64,000 nucleotides of DNA from Cupriavidus sp. D39 (GTDB lineage Bacteria > Pseudomonadota > Gammaproteobacteria > Burkholderiales > Burkholderiaceae): assembly GCF_026627925.1 (NCBI RefSeq), contig NZ_JAPNLE010000009.1, positions 3,162,001-3,226,000 of the forward strand. Direction: 5' to 3'. Every line of letters begins with the position of its first letter. The stretch's first letter is position 1. The notes beneath the pieces are model-generated. The model was not told the origin of the DNA, did no database searches, and saw nothing but the letters and a program-made list of their open reading frames with translations. The position numbers were made by a program, and so were the translations under genes. Below are positions 35,512 to 44,624 of this stretch, in pieces.

Positions 35512-36546
35512 TCAGCCGATCAGTTTCTTGAGGATCTCGGCCTTCGCGGTGTCGAACTCAGCCTGGGAGATCAGGCTCTTGTCGAGCAGGTCCTTGAGCT
35601 TTTGCAGGCGCGCGGCGGGATCGTCGGCGGGCGCTGCTGCCGGCGCCGCTGCCACGGCGGGTGCGGGTGCGGCAGGCTGGACGCCCGCGGCGGCGCCCAG
35701 CCCGCCCGCCATCGCCTGGCCCATCACCGCGCCAGCCGCCAGGCTGGCGCCAAGTCCGGCCACGCCGCCCTCGTTCTGCGCGGCCAGCGGGATCGAGGTG
35801 GCGACCTGGTACTGCGTGAACTTCGCCATATCGCCCATCATGCCCATGGAGATGCGGGTGTCGATGGCCTTTTGCAGTTCCTCCGGCAGCGACACATTGG
35901 TCACCGCGAAATTGTCCAGCGCCACGCCATAGCGCTCGAACTCGGGCACCAGCTTGTCGCGGATGGTCTGCGACATCAGCGCCTGGTTGGCGGCCATGTC
36001 CAGGAAAGGCACCGAGGCGCCGCCCAGCGTGGCGGTCATGGTGGCGATCAGCAGGTTGCGCAACTGCTCTTCTACCTCGTCGCGGGTGTACTCGGCGCGC
36101 GTGCCGCTGATCTCGGTATAGAACCTGGCGGCGTCTGCCACCTTGTACGAGTACAGGCCGAAGGCGCGCAGCCGCACCATGCCGAAATCGGCGTCGCGGA
36201 TGGTAATCGGCTGGGCGGTGCCCCACTTGCGGCCGATCTGCAGGCGCGTGCTGAAGAAGTACACGTCCGACTTGAAGGGCGACTCGAACAGCTTGTCCCA
36301 GTTCTTCAGGTAGGTCAGCACCGGCAGCGTCTGCGTGGTGAGCTTGTGCATGCCGGGCCCGAACACGTCGGCGATCTTGCCTTCGTTGACGAACACCGCC
36401 ATCTGCGACTCGCGCACGGTCAGGCTGCCGCCGTACTGGATTTCCATATCCTCCATCGGATAGCGCCAGGCCAGCACGCCGTCGGTGTCCTCCGTCCATT
36501 GGAGGATGTCGATAAACTGCTTCTTGATGAACGATCCGATGCTCAT
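35512..36546 (-). CDS. SPFH/band-7 family protein with SHOCT-like C-terminus (virion core protein-like)
   Basis: This 344-residue protein starts MSIGSFIKKQFIDILQW and has an SPFH domain with VRESQMAVFVNEGKIADVFG, a long alpha segment (SLPEELQKAIDTRISMGMMG), a Gly/Ala/Pro-rich linker and a terminal SHOCT-type helix pair (LQKLKDLLDKSLISQAEF then AKAEILKKLIG). Proteins of this kind have been labelled virion core or membrane-protease-associated, but they are bacterial scaffold proteins expected to oligomerise at the membrane. ATG 36546 was chosen because it begins the conserved IGSFIKKQF start; an upstream extension to 36591 has no support. It follows DUF350 by 45 bases and precedes DUF4178. Confidence 0.85.
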   Translation of the reverse strand: MSIGSFIKKQFIDILQWTEDTDGVLAWRYPMEDMEIQYGGSLTVRESQMAVFVNEGKIADVFGPGMHKLTTQTLPVLTYLKNWDKLFESPFKSDVYFFSTRLQIGRKWGTAQPITIRDADFGMVRLRAFGLYSYKVADAARFYTEISGTRAEYTRDEVEEQLRNLLIATMTATLGGASVPFLDMAANQALMSQTIRDKLVPEFERYGVALDNFAVTNVSLPEELQKAIDTRISMGMMGDMAKFTQYQVATSIPLAAQNEGGVAGLGASLAAGAVMGQAMAGGLGAAAGVQPAAPAPAVAAAPAAAPADDPAARLQKLKDLLDKSLISQAEFDTAKAEILKKLIG

Positions 36547-36591
36547 GGCAATCCCCAGGTTCTCAGCGTTGTTCCAGCATGTTCGGTCCAA

Positions 36592-36978
36592 TCAGGACAG
36601 GCAGGCGGCGTTGATCGCGCCCACCGTCACCGAGATGGCGCCCATCAGCCCACCCATGCCGATATTGTTCGATTCGATCGCTGCGTCCATGTCGGGCAGC
36701 GCGCGCGCCAGGCCCGCATAGGCCAGCGCCTGCACCAGCATCGCACCCACCGACCACACCAGGAACAAGAGGAAGGTGTCGTTGTGCTGGATGCTGGACG
36801 ACAGCGTAAAGCAAAATCCGATCATCGCCCCCGACAGCGAAAGCGCCGCCGCGAGGTTGCCCTGGCGGATCAGCGCGAACTCGCGAAACGGCGTGATCCT
36901 GGTGTAGACTCCGACGAACACTGCCAGCAAGGCAAGGCCGGCCAGCAGGTGCAGCACGTAGGCGTAGATGGCTTGCAT
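36592..36978 (-). CDS. DUF350 membrane protein (YjfL-like)
   Basis: This 128-residue inner-membrane protein has four helices: YVLHLLAGLALLAVFVGVYT, LAAALSLSGAMIGFCFTLSS, FLLFLVWSVGAMLVQALAYA and IGMGGLMGAISVTVGAINAA. The helix hairpin pattern and the EFALIRQGNLAAALSLSGA segment are those of DUF350. In Escherichia coli the homologue YjfL is encoded with a PspA-like protein and a glutathionylspermidine-synthase-like enzyme, a membrane/polyamine context comparable to this one. It is the first gene of the minus-strand operon, 264 bases from the divergent aminopropyltransferase gene. Function is unknown. Confidence 0.87.
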   Translation of the reverse strand: MQAIYAYVLHLLAGLALLAVFVGVYTRITPFREFALIRQGNLAAALSLSGAMIGFCFTLSSSIQHNDTFLLFLVWSVGAMLVQALAYAGLARALPDMDAAIESNNIGMGGLMGAISVTVGAINAACLS

Positions 36979-37044
36979 CCTGGTTGTTCTCCGGCTGGTT
37001 CTACGACGGTGTTCCGGGCTGCGGCAACAGTAAGCGGTGAAGCC

Positions 37045-37057
37045 ATATTGGCAATAT
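37045..37057. promoter_or_regulatory. Palindrome in the divergent DUF350 / aminopropyltransferase promoter region
   Basis: ATATTG-g-CAATAT is a perfect 13-base dyad near the DUF350 side of the 36979-37242 gap, in the only AT-rich part of the gap. It could be the binding site for a regulator that controls both arms of the polyamine-linked block. The -10/-35 assignment is not clear. Confidence 0.4.
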
Positions 37058-37242
37058 CAGCATTGTTGGCAGTTGGCGCCCAAGTATATCCGTTGTCCAT
37101 TTCGGTTCATCACAACTTTTTTCAGCGTTCTGTCCTGCGCTTTTCCGGTTTGCCAGGCGTGCTGCGCATCGCGCGGCGGCCCGTCTGAGCGTCACGCCTG
37201 CCCTGCCCGGCTTCTTATCCGATCCCCGATCCCCTACCCCCG

Positions 37243-38754
37243 ATGCGCGACCGTACCCTTGTTCTTTCGGTGTTGATCGTGGCGTCCTGCGGGCTCGGCT
37301 ACGAGCTGATCGCCGGCGCCCTGTCCAGCTACCTGCTGGGCGACTCCATCCTCCAGTTCTCCTCCATCATCGGCTGCTACCTGTTCGCCATGGGCGTGGG
37401 CTCGTGGCTGTCGCGCTATGTAAAGGACGAGGACGTGCTGGCGCGCTTCATCGATATCGAGATCCTGATCGGCCTGCTCGGCGGCATCTCGGCGGCGCTG
37501 CTGTTCGTGGTGTTCGCCTGGCTGTCTGCGCCCTTTCGCACCGCGCTCTACGCCATGGTGTTCGTGCTCGGCGTGCTGGTGGGCATGGAGATCCCGCTGG
37601 TCATGCGCGTGCTCAACACGCGTCGCACCGCCTTCAGCGAACTGGTCAGCCGCGTGCTGACCTTCGACTACCTTGGCGCGCTGGCGGTATCGCTGGTGTT
37701 CCCGCTGGTGCTGGCGCCGCGCCTGGGGCTGTCGCGCACCGGCTTTCTGTTCGGCATGCTGAACGCCGGCGTGGCGCTCGTCACCATCCATATCTTCCGC
37801 GATGAGCTCAAGCCAGTGATGTCGCGCATGCTGCGCGCCTCCCTGGTGCTGGTGCTGCTGGCGGGCGGCTTCCTGGCTTCCGGGCGCTTGACCCACTGGG
37901 CCGAGCGCGGGATGTTCGGCGACGAGATCATCCATAGCGAGAGCACGCCGTACCAGCGCCTGGTGATCACGCGCTGGAAGGACGACATGCGCCTCTATAT
38001 CAACGGCAACCTGCAGTTCTCCTCGCGCGACGAACACCGCTACCACGAGGCGCTGGTGCATCCGGTGCTGCAGGCGCTGCCGTGGGCGCGCCGCGTGCTG
38101 GTGATCGGCGGCGGCGACGGGCTGGCCGTGCGCGAGATCCTGAAGCACAAGAACGTCGAGCACGTCACCCTGGTCGACCTCGACCCTGCCATGACCACGC
38201 TGTTCTCGCGCAGCGAGCCGCTGGTGGCACTGAACCAGGGCTCGCTCCAGGACGCGCGCGTGCAGGTGGTCAATGCCGACGCCGCGCAATGGATGGAGCA
38301 GCACAACGAGATGTTCGACGCCATCATCGTCGACCTGCCCGACCCGTCCAACTTCGGCCTGGGCAAGCTGTACTCGGTGCCGATGTACAAGCTGATGTCG
38401 CACCATCTCGCCGAGAAGGGCTATGCGGTGGTGCAGTCCACCTCGCCGTACTTTGCGCCGCGCTCGTTCTGGGATATTGACGCCACGCTGCGCGAGGCGG
38501 GCCTGCACACCTGGCCCTACCACGCCTACGTGCCGTCCTTCGGCGAATGGGGCTTTATCCTTGCGGCCAAGCGCGACGACTACACGCCGCCCACGCGCTA
38601 CACCGTGCCGCTCAAGTTCCTCGATGCCGACAGCACCGCGCTGATGTTCCGCTTCCCCGCCGACATGGCGCCGCGCGAGGCGCGCGCGAACCGGCTCAAC
38701 GAGCAGTCGCTGGTGTTTGATTTCGAGCAGGACTGGCGCAATGTCATTCGCTGA
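37243..38754 (+). CDS. Membrane-anchored spermidine synthase-like aminopropyltransferase
   Basis: This 503-residue protein has two parts. Residues 1-220 form about seven membrane helices (VLIVASCGLGYELIAGALSS, IGCYLFAMGVGSWL, ILIGLLGGISAALLFVVFAW and others). Residues 230-480 form a SpeE-like Rossmann domain with ESTPYQRLVITRWKDDMRLY, SSRDEHRYHEALVHPVL, VLVIGGGDGLAVREILKH (Gly289-Gly293), VTLVDLDPAM and AIIVDLPDPSN. SpeE enzymes transfer the aminopropyl group of decarboxylated AdoMet to putrescine; the fused membrane part suggests the product is made at the inner membrane or from a membrane substrate. It is divergent from the operon that ends in speD and is followed after 27 bases by the FAD oxidoreductase. 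Confidence 0.87.
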   Translation: MRDRTLVLSVLIVASCGLGYELIAGALSSYLLGDSILQFSSIIGCYLFAMGVGSWLSRYVKDEDVLARFIDIEILIGLLGGISAALLFVVFAWLSAPFRTALYAMVFVLGVLVGMEIPLVMRVLNTRRTAFSELVSRVLTFDYLGALAVSLVFPLVLAPRLGLSRTGFLFGMLNAGVALVTIHIFRDELKPVMSRMLRASLVLVLLAGGFLASGRLTHWAERGMFGDEIIHSESTPYQRLVITRWKDDMRLYINGNLQFSSRDEHRYHEALVHPVLQALPWARRVLVIGGGDGLAVREILKHKNVEHVTLVDLDPAMTTLFSRSEPLVALNQGSLQDARVQVVNADAAQWMEQHNEMFDAIIVDLPDPSNFGLGKLYSVPMYKLMSHHLAEKGYAVVQSTSPYFAPRSFWDIDATLREAGLHTWPYHAYVPSFGEWGFILAAKRDDYTPPTRYTVPLKFLDADSTALMFRFPADMAPREARANRLNEQSLVFDFEQDWRNVIR

Positions 38755-38781
38755 TCTGCTTTGCCTGCAAAGGGAGCCGGC

Positions 38782-40500
38782 ATGGATCGCCGCCGCTTCC
38801 TGATCGCCGGCGCGGGCACGGCCGGCCTGAGCCTGTTGCCAGGCTGCGACCGGCTGGGCGACGATGCCAGTCGCTTCCTGGCTGGCGTCGGCCTGCGCGA
38901 GCCCACGCCCGTGGTGCTGCGCCCGGGCATGGCCGAGGGCCACGCGCTGCGCGATGCCGCCAGCTGGCCGTCGGGCGTATCGCCGCTGGACGAGATCGCG
39001 ACCGACGTTGCCATCCTCGGCGGTGGCGTGGCCGGGCTCAGCGCTGCTTGGCAGCTGGCGCGCGGCGGGCTGAAGGATTTCCTGCTGGTGGACGGCCCGG
39101 AGTTCGGTGGCAATGCTGCGGCCGGAAGTTTCGGCGGCGACCTTGCCTTCCCGCGCGGCGCGCACTATCTGCCGCTGCCCTCGCCCGAATCCACGCATAT
39201 CCGCGAAATGCTGGCCGACACCGGCGTGATCCAGCGCGACCCGTTCACCGCGCGGCCCGAGTTCGACGAGCGCGCGCTGGTGCATGCGCCGGATGAGCGC
39301 CTGTTCTTCGACGGCAAGTGGCACGACGGCCTGCTACCCAGCGACGCCGCACCGGACGAAGAAGCGGCGCAGCACGCGCGCTTCCTCGCGCGCGTCGAGC
39401 AACTCAAGAGCGCGCGCGGCAGCGACGGCCGCAAGGCCTTTGCCATCCCGCTGGCGCTGGCCTCGCAGGATCCGGCCTGGACCGTGCTGGACCGGCAAAG
39501 CATGCGCCAATGGATGCTGGCCGAAGGTTTTACCGCGCCCACCTTGCACACCTATGTGGACTACTGCTGCCGCGACGACTACGGCGCGGGGCACGACCTG
39601 ATCTCGGCCTGGGCCGGCCTGTACTACTTCGCCAGCCGCGCGGGCCATGCAAGCGATGCCGCCGACGGCGCCGTGCTGACCTGGCCGGATGGATTGCATG
39701 CGCTGGTGACGCGGCTCTCGGCGCGGATCGATGCGTACCTCGGCGTCAAACCTGCCGCCCAGCCCTGGCGCCGCCCCGGCATGGCGCTGCAAGTGCAGGA
39801 GCAAGGCCGTGGGGTGTCGGTCCTGTGCGCCTGGTGGCCGGACGGCGTTGGCGCCGAGCCGCCGCGCCTTTGCCGCATCCGCGCGCGCCGCGTGATCTGC
39901 GCCATGCCCCTGCATGTGGCTGCCCGCGTGGCGCCGCTGCGCGAGTTCGGCTTCGACCCGGGGCGCCACCTGCCGCCCACCGCGTCCTGGCTGGTGTCCA
40001 GCTTCCGCCTGCAGGGCTTCCCGCCGGAAGCGCCGGGCGTGCCGCTGGCCTGGGATAACGTGGTGCATGGCGGACGCGGGCTGGGTTATGTGGTGAGTAC
40101 CCATCAACTGATCCGGCAGGCAAAGCCAGCGGCCACGGTCTTTACCGCGTACTGCCCGCTGGACGCTGCGGCCAGCCCTGGCGCCGCGCCGCGCTCGCTC
40201 ACCGGCACCCGCCGCTGGCTGGCCGAGGCCAGCGCCGCCGATCTGCTGGACTACGCCACCACCGATCTGCGCACGGTCTACGGGCGCGCCTTCTGGCACC
40301 ACGCCGACGCGGTGGAGATCACGGTGCGCGGGCACGCCATGGCCTCGCCGCGCACGGGCTTCTTGGGCAACGCCGGTGCCGCGGCCCTGCGCGCGGCCGA
40401 TGGGCGCATCCTGTTTGCCCATGCGGACCTGTCCGGCGTGTCGGTGTTCGAGGAAGCGGCGTGGTGGGGTACGCATGCCGCGCGGAAGATCCTCGGCTGA
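38782..40500 (+). CDS. Tat-exported FAD-dependent oxidoreductase (flavin amine oxidase-like lipoprotein)
   Basis: This 572-residue protein starts MDRRRFLIAGAGTAGLSLLP followed by Gly-Cys. That combines a twin-arginine-type signal with a lipobox, so it should be exported folded and anchored by lipid. The dinucleotide-binding motif DVAILGGGVAGLSAAWQLAR lies near residue 74; further flavin contacts are GNAAAGSFGGDLAFPRGAHY and the C-terminal LFAHADLSGVSVFEEAAWWG, the amine-oxidase-like closing motif. The genomic pairing with the aminopropyltransferase suggests it oxidises a polyamine or related amine in the periplasm; that is inference. ATG 38782 follows AAAGGGAGCCGGC. Confidence 0.82.
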   Translation: MDRRRFLIAGAGTAGLSLLPGCDRLGDDASRFLAGVGLREPTPVVLRPGMAEGHALRDAASWPSGVSPLDEIATDVAILGGGVAGLSAAWQLARGGLKDFLLVDGPEFGGNAAAGSFGGDLAFPRGAHYLPLPSPESTHIREMLADTGVIQRDPFTARPEFDERALVHAPDERLFFDGKWHDGLLPSDAAPDEEAAQHARFLARVEQLKSARGSDGRKAFAIPLALASQDPAWTVLDRQSMRQWMLAEGFTAPTLHTYVDYCCRDDYGAGHDLISAWAGLYYFASRAGHASDAADGAVLTWPDGLHALVTRLSARIDAYLGVKPAAQPWRRPGMALQVQEQGRGVSVLCAWWPDGVGAEPPRLCRIRARRVICAMPLHVAARVAPLREFGFDPGRHLPPTASWLVSSFRLQGFPPEAPGVPLAWDNVVHGGRGLGYVVSTHQLIRQAKPAATVFTAYCPLDAAASPGAAPRSLTGTRRWLAEASAADLLDYATTDLRTVYGRAFWHHADAVEITVRGHAMASPRTGFLGNAGAAALRAADGRILFAHADLSGVSVFEEAAWWGTHAARKILG

Positions 40501-40613
40501 GGGCTCCCAAGTGGCGCCTTCGTCATAACATGCCGCGGCGCGGCATCCTGTAGAATTCTTTGCTCGATTTCGTGTCGAACCTCCCTGACACGCGATCCCA
40601 ACCCCAATTTTTT

Positions 40614-41015
40614 GTGCGCGCAATCCGCTTCCTGCTGCTGCTCCTGATGCTTGCCGTCATGCCCTTCCAAAGCTGGGCAGGCGCGCGCACGTGCGCAGTG
40701 GGCAACGCGGTGCAGGCGGATTCGTGCAGCGCGTTGGCGCAGGTGGCACAAGACGAAGCCGCTTGCGCCACGGCGGACGAAGCGGCTCATGCTGCCGCCA
40801 TCGATACCAGCGCAGCGCCCGGCCCCGTTGACGCCGGCGACGCCGGCGACGCCAAGGATCCGTCGCAGCCCGGCGCCGACCTCGCCGAATCCCTGTTGCC
40901 GGCCTCGCCCCTGCGCTTTGCCGCGGGGCTTGCCCGCAGCAGCGCGCCCACGCACCGCGCGGGCGCCATGCCGGACCCCGACCTCCCGCTCCAGCAGCGC
41001 CCTCCCAGCGCCTGA
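40614..41015 (+). CDS. Small secreted Ala/Asp-rich protein
   Basis: From GTG 40614 the product is about 133 residues with an N-terminal signal (VRAIRFLLLLLMLAVMPFQS then WAGA), two Cys in the next 30 residues, an Ala/Asp-rich middle and a Pro-rich end (DPDLPLQQRPPSA). An in-frame TTG at 40560 would give 151 residues. The signal and early Cys resemble small periplasmic proteins found with metal-resistance genes (CzcI-like), but the similarity is only in general shape. TAGAAT at about 40551-40556 could be a -10. It lies upstream of htpX. Function is not known. Confidence 0.5.
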   Translation: MRAIRFLLLLLMLAVMPFQSWAGARTCAVGNAVQADSCSALAQVAQDEAACATADEAAHAAAIDTSAAPGPVDAGDAGDAKDPSQPGADLAESLLPASPLRFAAGLARSSAPTHRAGAMPDPDLPLQQRPPSA

Positions 41016-41177
41016 GTTTCCCCCGCGCGCGAGGCTGGCCTTGCGCGCCCTCGTTGATTGTTCCCAGTTTTCTTGTCGTTAGTCTCCTGCACGCGGCGCG
41101 CCTGGCATGGCGCTGCGCGTGCTCGCGATGCGCGCCCCCGTTTTCACCATTGCATTGATCACTTCCTCACATAAAAC

Positions 41178-42055
41178 ATGAAACGCGTCCTGCTCTTCCT
41201 GGCGACCAACCTCGCCGTCATGCTTGTCCTCAGCTTCACGGCCAGCTTGCTGGGCGTGAACCGCTTCCTCACCGGCAATGGCCTGAACCTCGGCATGCTG
41301 CTGGCATTTGCCGCGCTGATGGGCTTCGGCGGTTCCTTTATCTCGCTGCTGATGTCCAAGACCATTGCCAAGTGGTCGACCGGCGCGCAGGTCATCACCC
41401 AGCCCAGCAACGGCACCGAAGTCTGGCTGGTGCAGACCGTGCAGAAGCTGGCCGACCGCGCTGGCCTGCCGATGCCCGAAGTGGCCATCTATGAAGGCGA
41501 AGCCAATGCGTTTGCCACCGGCGCCACCAAGAAGAGCTCGCTGGTTGCCGTATCCACCGGCCTGCTGCAGACCATGTCGCACGACGAAGTGGAGGCCGTG
41601 CTCGCGCACGAAGTCGCCCACATCGCCAATGGCGACATGGTCACGCTCACGCTGATCCAGGGGTGGTCAACACCTTCGTGATCTTCCTGGCGCGGATCGT
41701 GGGCTACTTCGTGGATTCGATGCTGCGCAAGAACGATGAAGAATCGAGCGGCCCCGGCATCGGCTACATGATCACGGTGGTGGTATGCGAGATCGTGTTC
41801 GGCATCCTGGCCAGCATCCTCGTGGCCACCTTCTCGCGCCATCGCGAATACCGTGCAGATGCCGGCGCGGCCAAGCTGATGGGCAGCCCCACGCCGATGG
41901 TGGCAGCGCTGCGCCGCCTGGGCGGGATGGAAGCCGATGGCCTGCCGCAGAATATGCAGGCGATGGGCATCGCCGGTGGCAAGTCGTGGCTGTCGCTGTT
42001 CTCCAGCCACCCGCCGATCGAGCAGCGCATTGCCGCGCTGCAAGCCCGGGGCTGA
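41178..42055 (+). pseudogene. htpX: Membrane zinc protease HtpX, frameshifted
   Basis: HtpX is an inner-membrane M48 endopeptidase for damaged membrane proteins, acting alongside FtsH. The sequence opens [20 protein letters not shown] with two helices, then has the HExxH motif at residues 144-148 in [20 protein letters not shown]. The frame is lost after LTLIQG and resumes as [19 protein letters not shown], then [17 protein letters not shown] with the third zinc ligand and [14 protein letters not shown]. Adding one G to the G4 run at 41660-41663 yields the highly conserved [15 protein letters not shown]. The restored length is about 292 residues, normal for HtpX. A true loss is unlikely for such a conserved gene. 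Confidence 0.92.
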
Positions 42056-42079
42056 GCGCGGGACACTTTGTGGATCGAA

Positions 42080-42190
42080 GAAAGCCGAGGGCTCCGCTTC
42101 AAGTGGCTCCTAGCTAAGCCACCCCTCTCCCCGGCCCTCTCCCCCTGAGGGGAGAGGGAGAAACAGCCGTCGTCATGGCAGACGATTTTG
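42080..42190. repeat. Dispersed intergenic repeat, middle copy
   Basis: This copy has GGCTCCGCTTCAAGTGGCTC, then CTAGCTAAGCCACCCCTCTC, the hairpin CCCTCTCCCC / GGGGAGAGGG, and the tail CAGCCGTCGTCATGGCA. It fills the gap between htpX and the AraC gene, and its right end overlaps the last codons and stop of that gene at 42173. It is closest in sequence to the copy at 51216-51580. Confidence 0.8.
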
Positions 42191-43234
42191 GCCTGTTCTT
42201 TCGGCTTCGGCCAATGCTACCTCCGGGCGCACCCGGAACGCCGCCCGGTAGCGCTCCGGCGTGGTCTGCACATGACGCTGGAACGCCTGCCGCATTACAT
42301 CGGCGTTGGCAAATCCCGTCGCGTGGGCGATGCCATCCAGGCGTCGCCCGTCTTCCTCCAGCATCCTGCGCACCGCTTCCACGCGTAGCCGCTCCACGTA
42401 GCGCGCCGGCGTCTCGCCGACCTGCCGCGCGAACACGCGCGCGAAGTTGCGCGGGCTCATCGCTACGCGCTCGGCCAGCACCTGCACCGAGAGGTCGCGC
42501 GCCAGGTGCTCCGCCATCCAGGCCTGCAATTCACGCAACTCGGGGCTTTGCGCGCTCTGCGCCTGCAGCAGCGTGGAGAACTGGGCCTGGCTGCCGGGGC
42601 GGCGCAGGAACAGCACCAGTTCGCGCGCCACGGCGAGCGAGGCGGCATGGCCGAGATCGTCCTCGACCAACGCCAGCGCCAGGTCCATGCCCGCGGTAAC
42701 GCCGGCCGAGGTGTACAGGTCGCCCGCGCGGATCCAGATCGGGTCCGGATCCACCTGGACCCGCGGATGGCGCTCGGCCAGCCGCGCGGCGTGGCGCCAG
42801 TGCGTGGTGGCGCGATGGCTGTCCAGCAACCCGGTGCGCGCCAGCACGAACGCGCCGGTGCAGACCGCGCCAAGGCGGCGCACGTGAGGCGCCTGCTCGC
42901 GGAGCCAGCCGATCAGGCGTGCGTCATCGGCGGCCGCAGCGTGGCCCGAGCCACCGGCAATCAGCAAGGTATCGATGGGCCCGGGCAGCATGTCGCCGAT
43001 GCGGTGGTACGGTGCGTCGGCCAGCAGCCGGATGCCGCTTTCGGTGCACACCAGGCCATCGTCGCGCACGCTGGCGACGCGGATGTCGTAGGCGGGCGAG
43101 GTCGTGCCGGGGAGCCGGTTGGCATGGCCGAAAACCGCGCTGGGCCCGGTCACGTCGAGCTCCTGCGCGGGGTCCGGCGCGACGAGTACGACGATGCGCG
43201 GCGGATCATTCGGCAAGGGATGGCTGGCAGGCAT
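42173..43234 (-). CDS. GlxA-type AraC regulator (DJ-1/PfpI domain plus AraC HTH)
   Basis: This 353-residue regulator has an N-terminal DJ-1/PfpI-like amidase fold (residues 12-190) with IDTLLIAGGSGHAAA and LGAVCTGAFVLARTGLLDSH, the Cys nucleophile-elbow position. A C-terminal AraC double HTH follows (residues 225-330) with LSVQVLAERVAMSPRNFARV and IAHATGFANADVMRQAFQRH. Members such as GbdR, ArgR and CdhR control amino-acid, betaine and carnitine catabolism. It is 69 bases downstream of the MFS gene, so both are likely co-transcribed. The stop codon lies inside the repeat at 42080-42190, and the last residues (AEAERTGQNRLP) may be repeat-derived. Confidence 0.85.
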   Translation of the reverse strand: MPASHPLPNDPPRIVVLVAPDPAQELDVTGPSAVFGHANRLPGTTSPAYDIRVASVRDDGLVCTESGIRLLADAPYHRIGDMLPGPIDTLLIAGGSGHAAAADDARLIGWLREQAPHVRRLGAVCTGAFVLARTGLLDSHRATTHWRHAARLAERHPRVQVDPDPIWIRAGDLYTSAGVTAGMDLALALVEDDLGHAASLAVARELVLFLRRPGSQAQFSTLLQAQSAQSPELRELQAWMAEHLARDLSVQVLAERVAMSPRNFARVFARQVGETPARYVERLRVEAVRRMLEEDGRRLDGIAHATGFANADVMRQAFQRHVQTTPERYRAAFRVRPEVALAEAERTGQNRLP

Positions 43235-43303
43235 GGACGGTGACTCAGGGCGAGAATATGAGTGCGCGAATGCGGTTGCCGCCGATCATACCGGCGCCGG
43301 CCC

Positions 43304-44517
43304 TTATCCGGCCAGCACCGCCGCGCGCGGTGTGCTGCGCTGCCAGCCCAGCGTGACCAGCAGTGCCACCGCCAGTGCCGGCAGCACGGCGAGGTTGACC
43401 GCCTGCCAGCCGTAGCGGTACAGCACCTGCCCGGCCGCGAGCGTGGCCAGCGCGGTCAGCGAGGCGGCGGAGAATTCGGCCAGTGCCTGGGTACGCGCGC
43501 GCTCGGCGGGCCGGTAGCTCTGCGTGAGCAACGTGGTGCCGCCGACAAACATGAAATTCCAGCCGACGCCCAGGCACAGCAAGGCGACATAGAAGGCCGG
43601 CAGCGCCGTCGATGCCAGGGCCACGAGCGAACCCATCGCAGCGAGCGCGATGCCGCACATCAGCATCGGCCCGCGCCCAAAGCGCTGCGGCAGCCAGCCC
43701 GAGAAAAACGACGGCGCGTACATGCCCACCAGGTGCCACTCGATGATCTGCGCGCCCTGCGTGATCGTATGGCTGCACGCCACCGCGGCGATCGGCGTGG
43801 CGGTCATCACGAACATCATCACCGCGTTGCCGATGCCGTTGTTGGCGAACGCCGCCAGGAACACCGGCTGGCGCGCGATCTCGGCGAGCGGGCGCGCCGG
43901 CAGCGCGGCGGCGCCGTGATCGGCCGAGGCGGCAGCGGCGTGTGGTTGCGGCTCCCGATAGCCAAACGCCAGCAGCAAGACCGTGGCCATCCCGAACAGC
44001 GCGACCACCGCATACGATCCGGCGAAGGGCTGTGCCACCATCAGGTCGCTGCTCCACGCGGCAATGGCCGGCCCGCACACAGCGGCCACCACGCCGCCGG
44101 TGAGCACGGTGGAAATCGCGCGCGGCTTATCCACAGGCGCGGCGGCGTCCGCGGCGGCCAACCGGTAGAAACGCGCGAACGCCTGGAACATGCCGACCAG
44201 CGCCGTGCCCACGCAGAACGCCACGAAGTCATGGTGAGCGATGGCCCACACCGACACCAGCCCGCCCGCGCAGCACGCCAGCCCGCCGAGGGAAAAGCGA
44301 TGCGGCGCCCCAGCCGTTCGATCAGGAAGGCGGCCGCGATGGCGGTGAGCGCCGACGCCACCGTGATCAGCGCAAACGGCAGCGTGGCCAGCGCCTTGTC
44401 GGGCGCGAGCGTGTAGCCGACCAGCCCGGTCAGGGTCAGGTCGACCGACAGGGCCGAGGTGAACAGGGCCTGGCAGATTGCCAGGACCCGGGCTTGGGAC
44501 ATCGCGGGACGTGCCAT
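43304..44517 (-). pseudogene. MFS transporter (sugar/drug efflux type), frameshifted
   Basis: The N-terminus from ATG 44517 reads MARPAMSQARVLAICQALFT and contains the first two helices and the loop LIERLGRRIAF. The frame is lost at 44290-44292 and resumes with LGGLACCAGGLVSVWAIAHH, running through about ten further helices to SFFSGWLPQRFGRGPMLMCG and the C-terminus. Adding one C on the coding strand gives RRIAFPLGGLACCAGG, a normal second-to-third helix transition. The restored length is about 404 residues. Typical MFS A-like loops are present after helices 2 and 8. The gene precedes the GlxA-type AraC gene and probably forms an operon with it. The substrate is unknown. Confidence 0.82.
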
Positions 44518-44624
44518 CGGGCGCTCCGGTGAGAAGAGGCGGGGATGACACCGAGCGTACGAAAAGCGGGACCATGGCGGCTGACAATGATCCGCAGAAT
44601 CCTGCCAACCGGCTCCTGGCTGGG

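Noticed and set aside
40560..40613. Longer start (TTG 40560) for the small secreted protein
   Set aside because: The extension puts about 18 polar residues before the signal helix; GTG 40614 gives a normal signal peptide.
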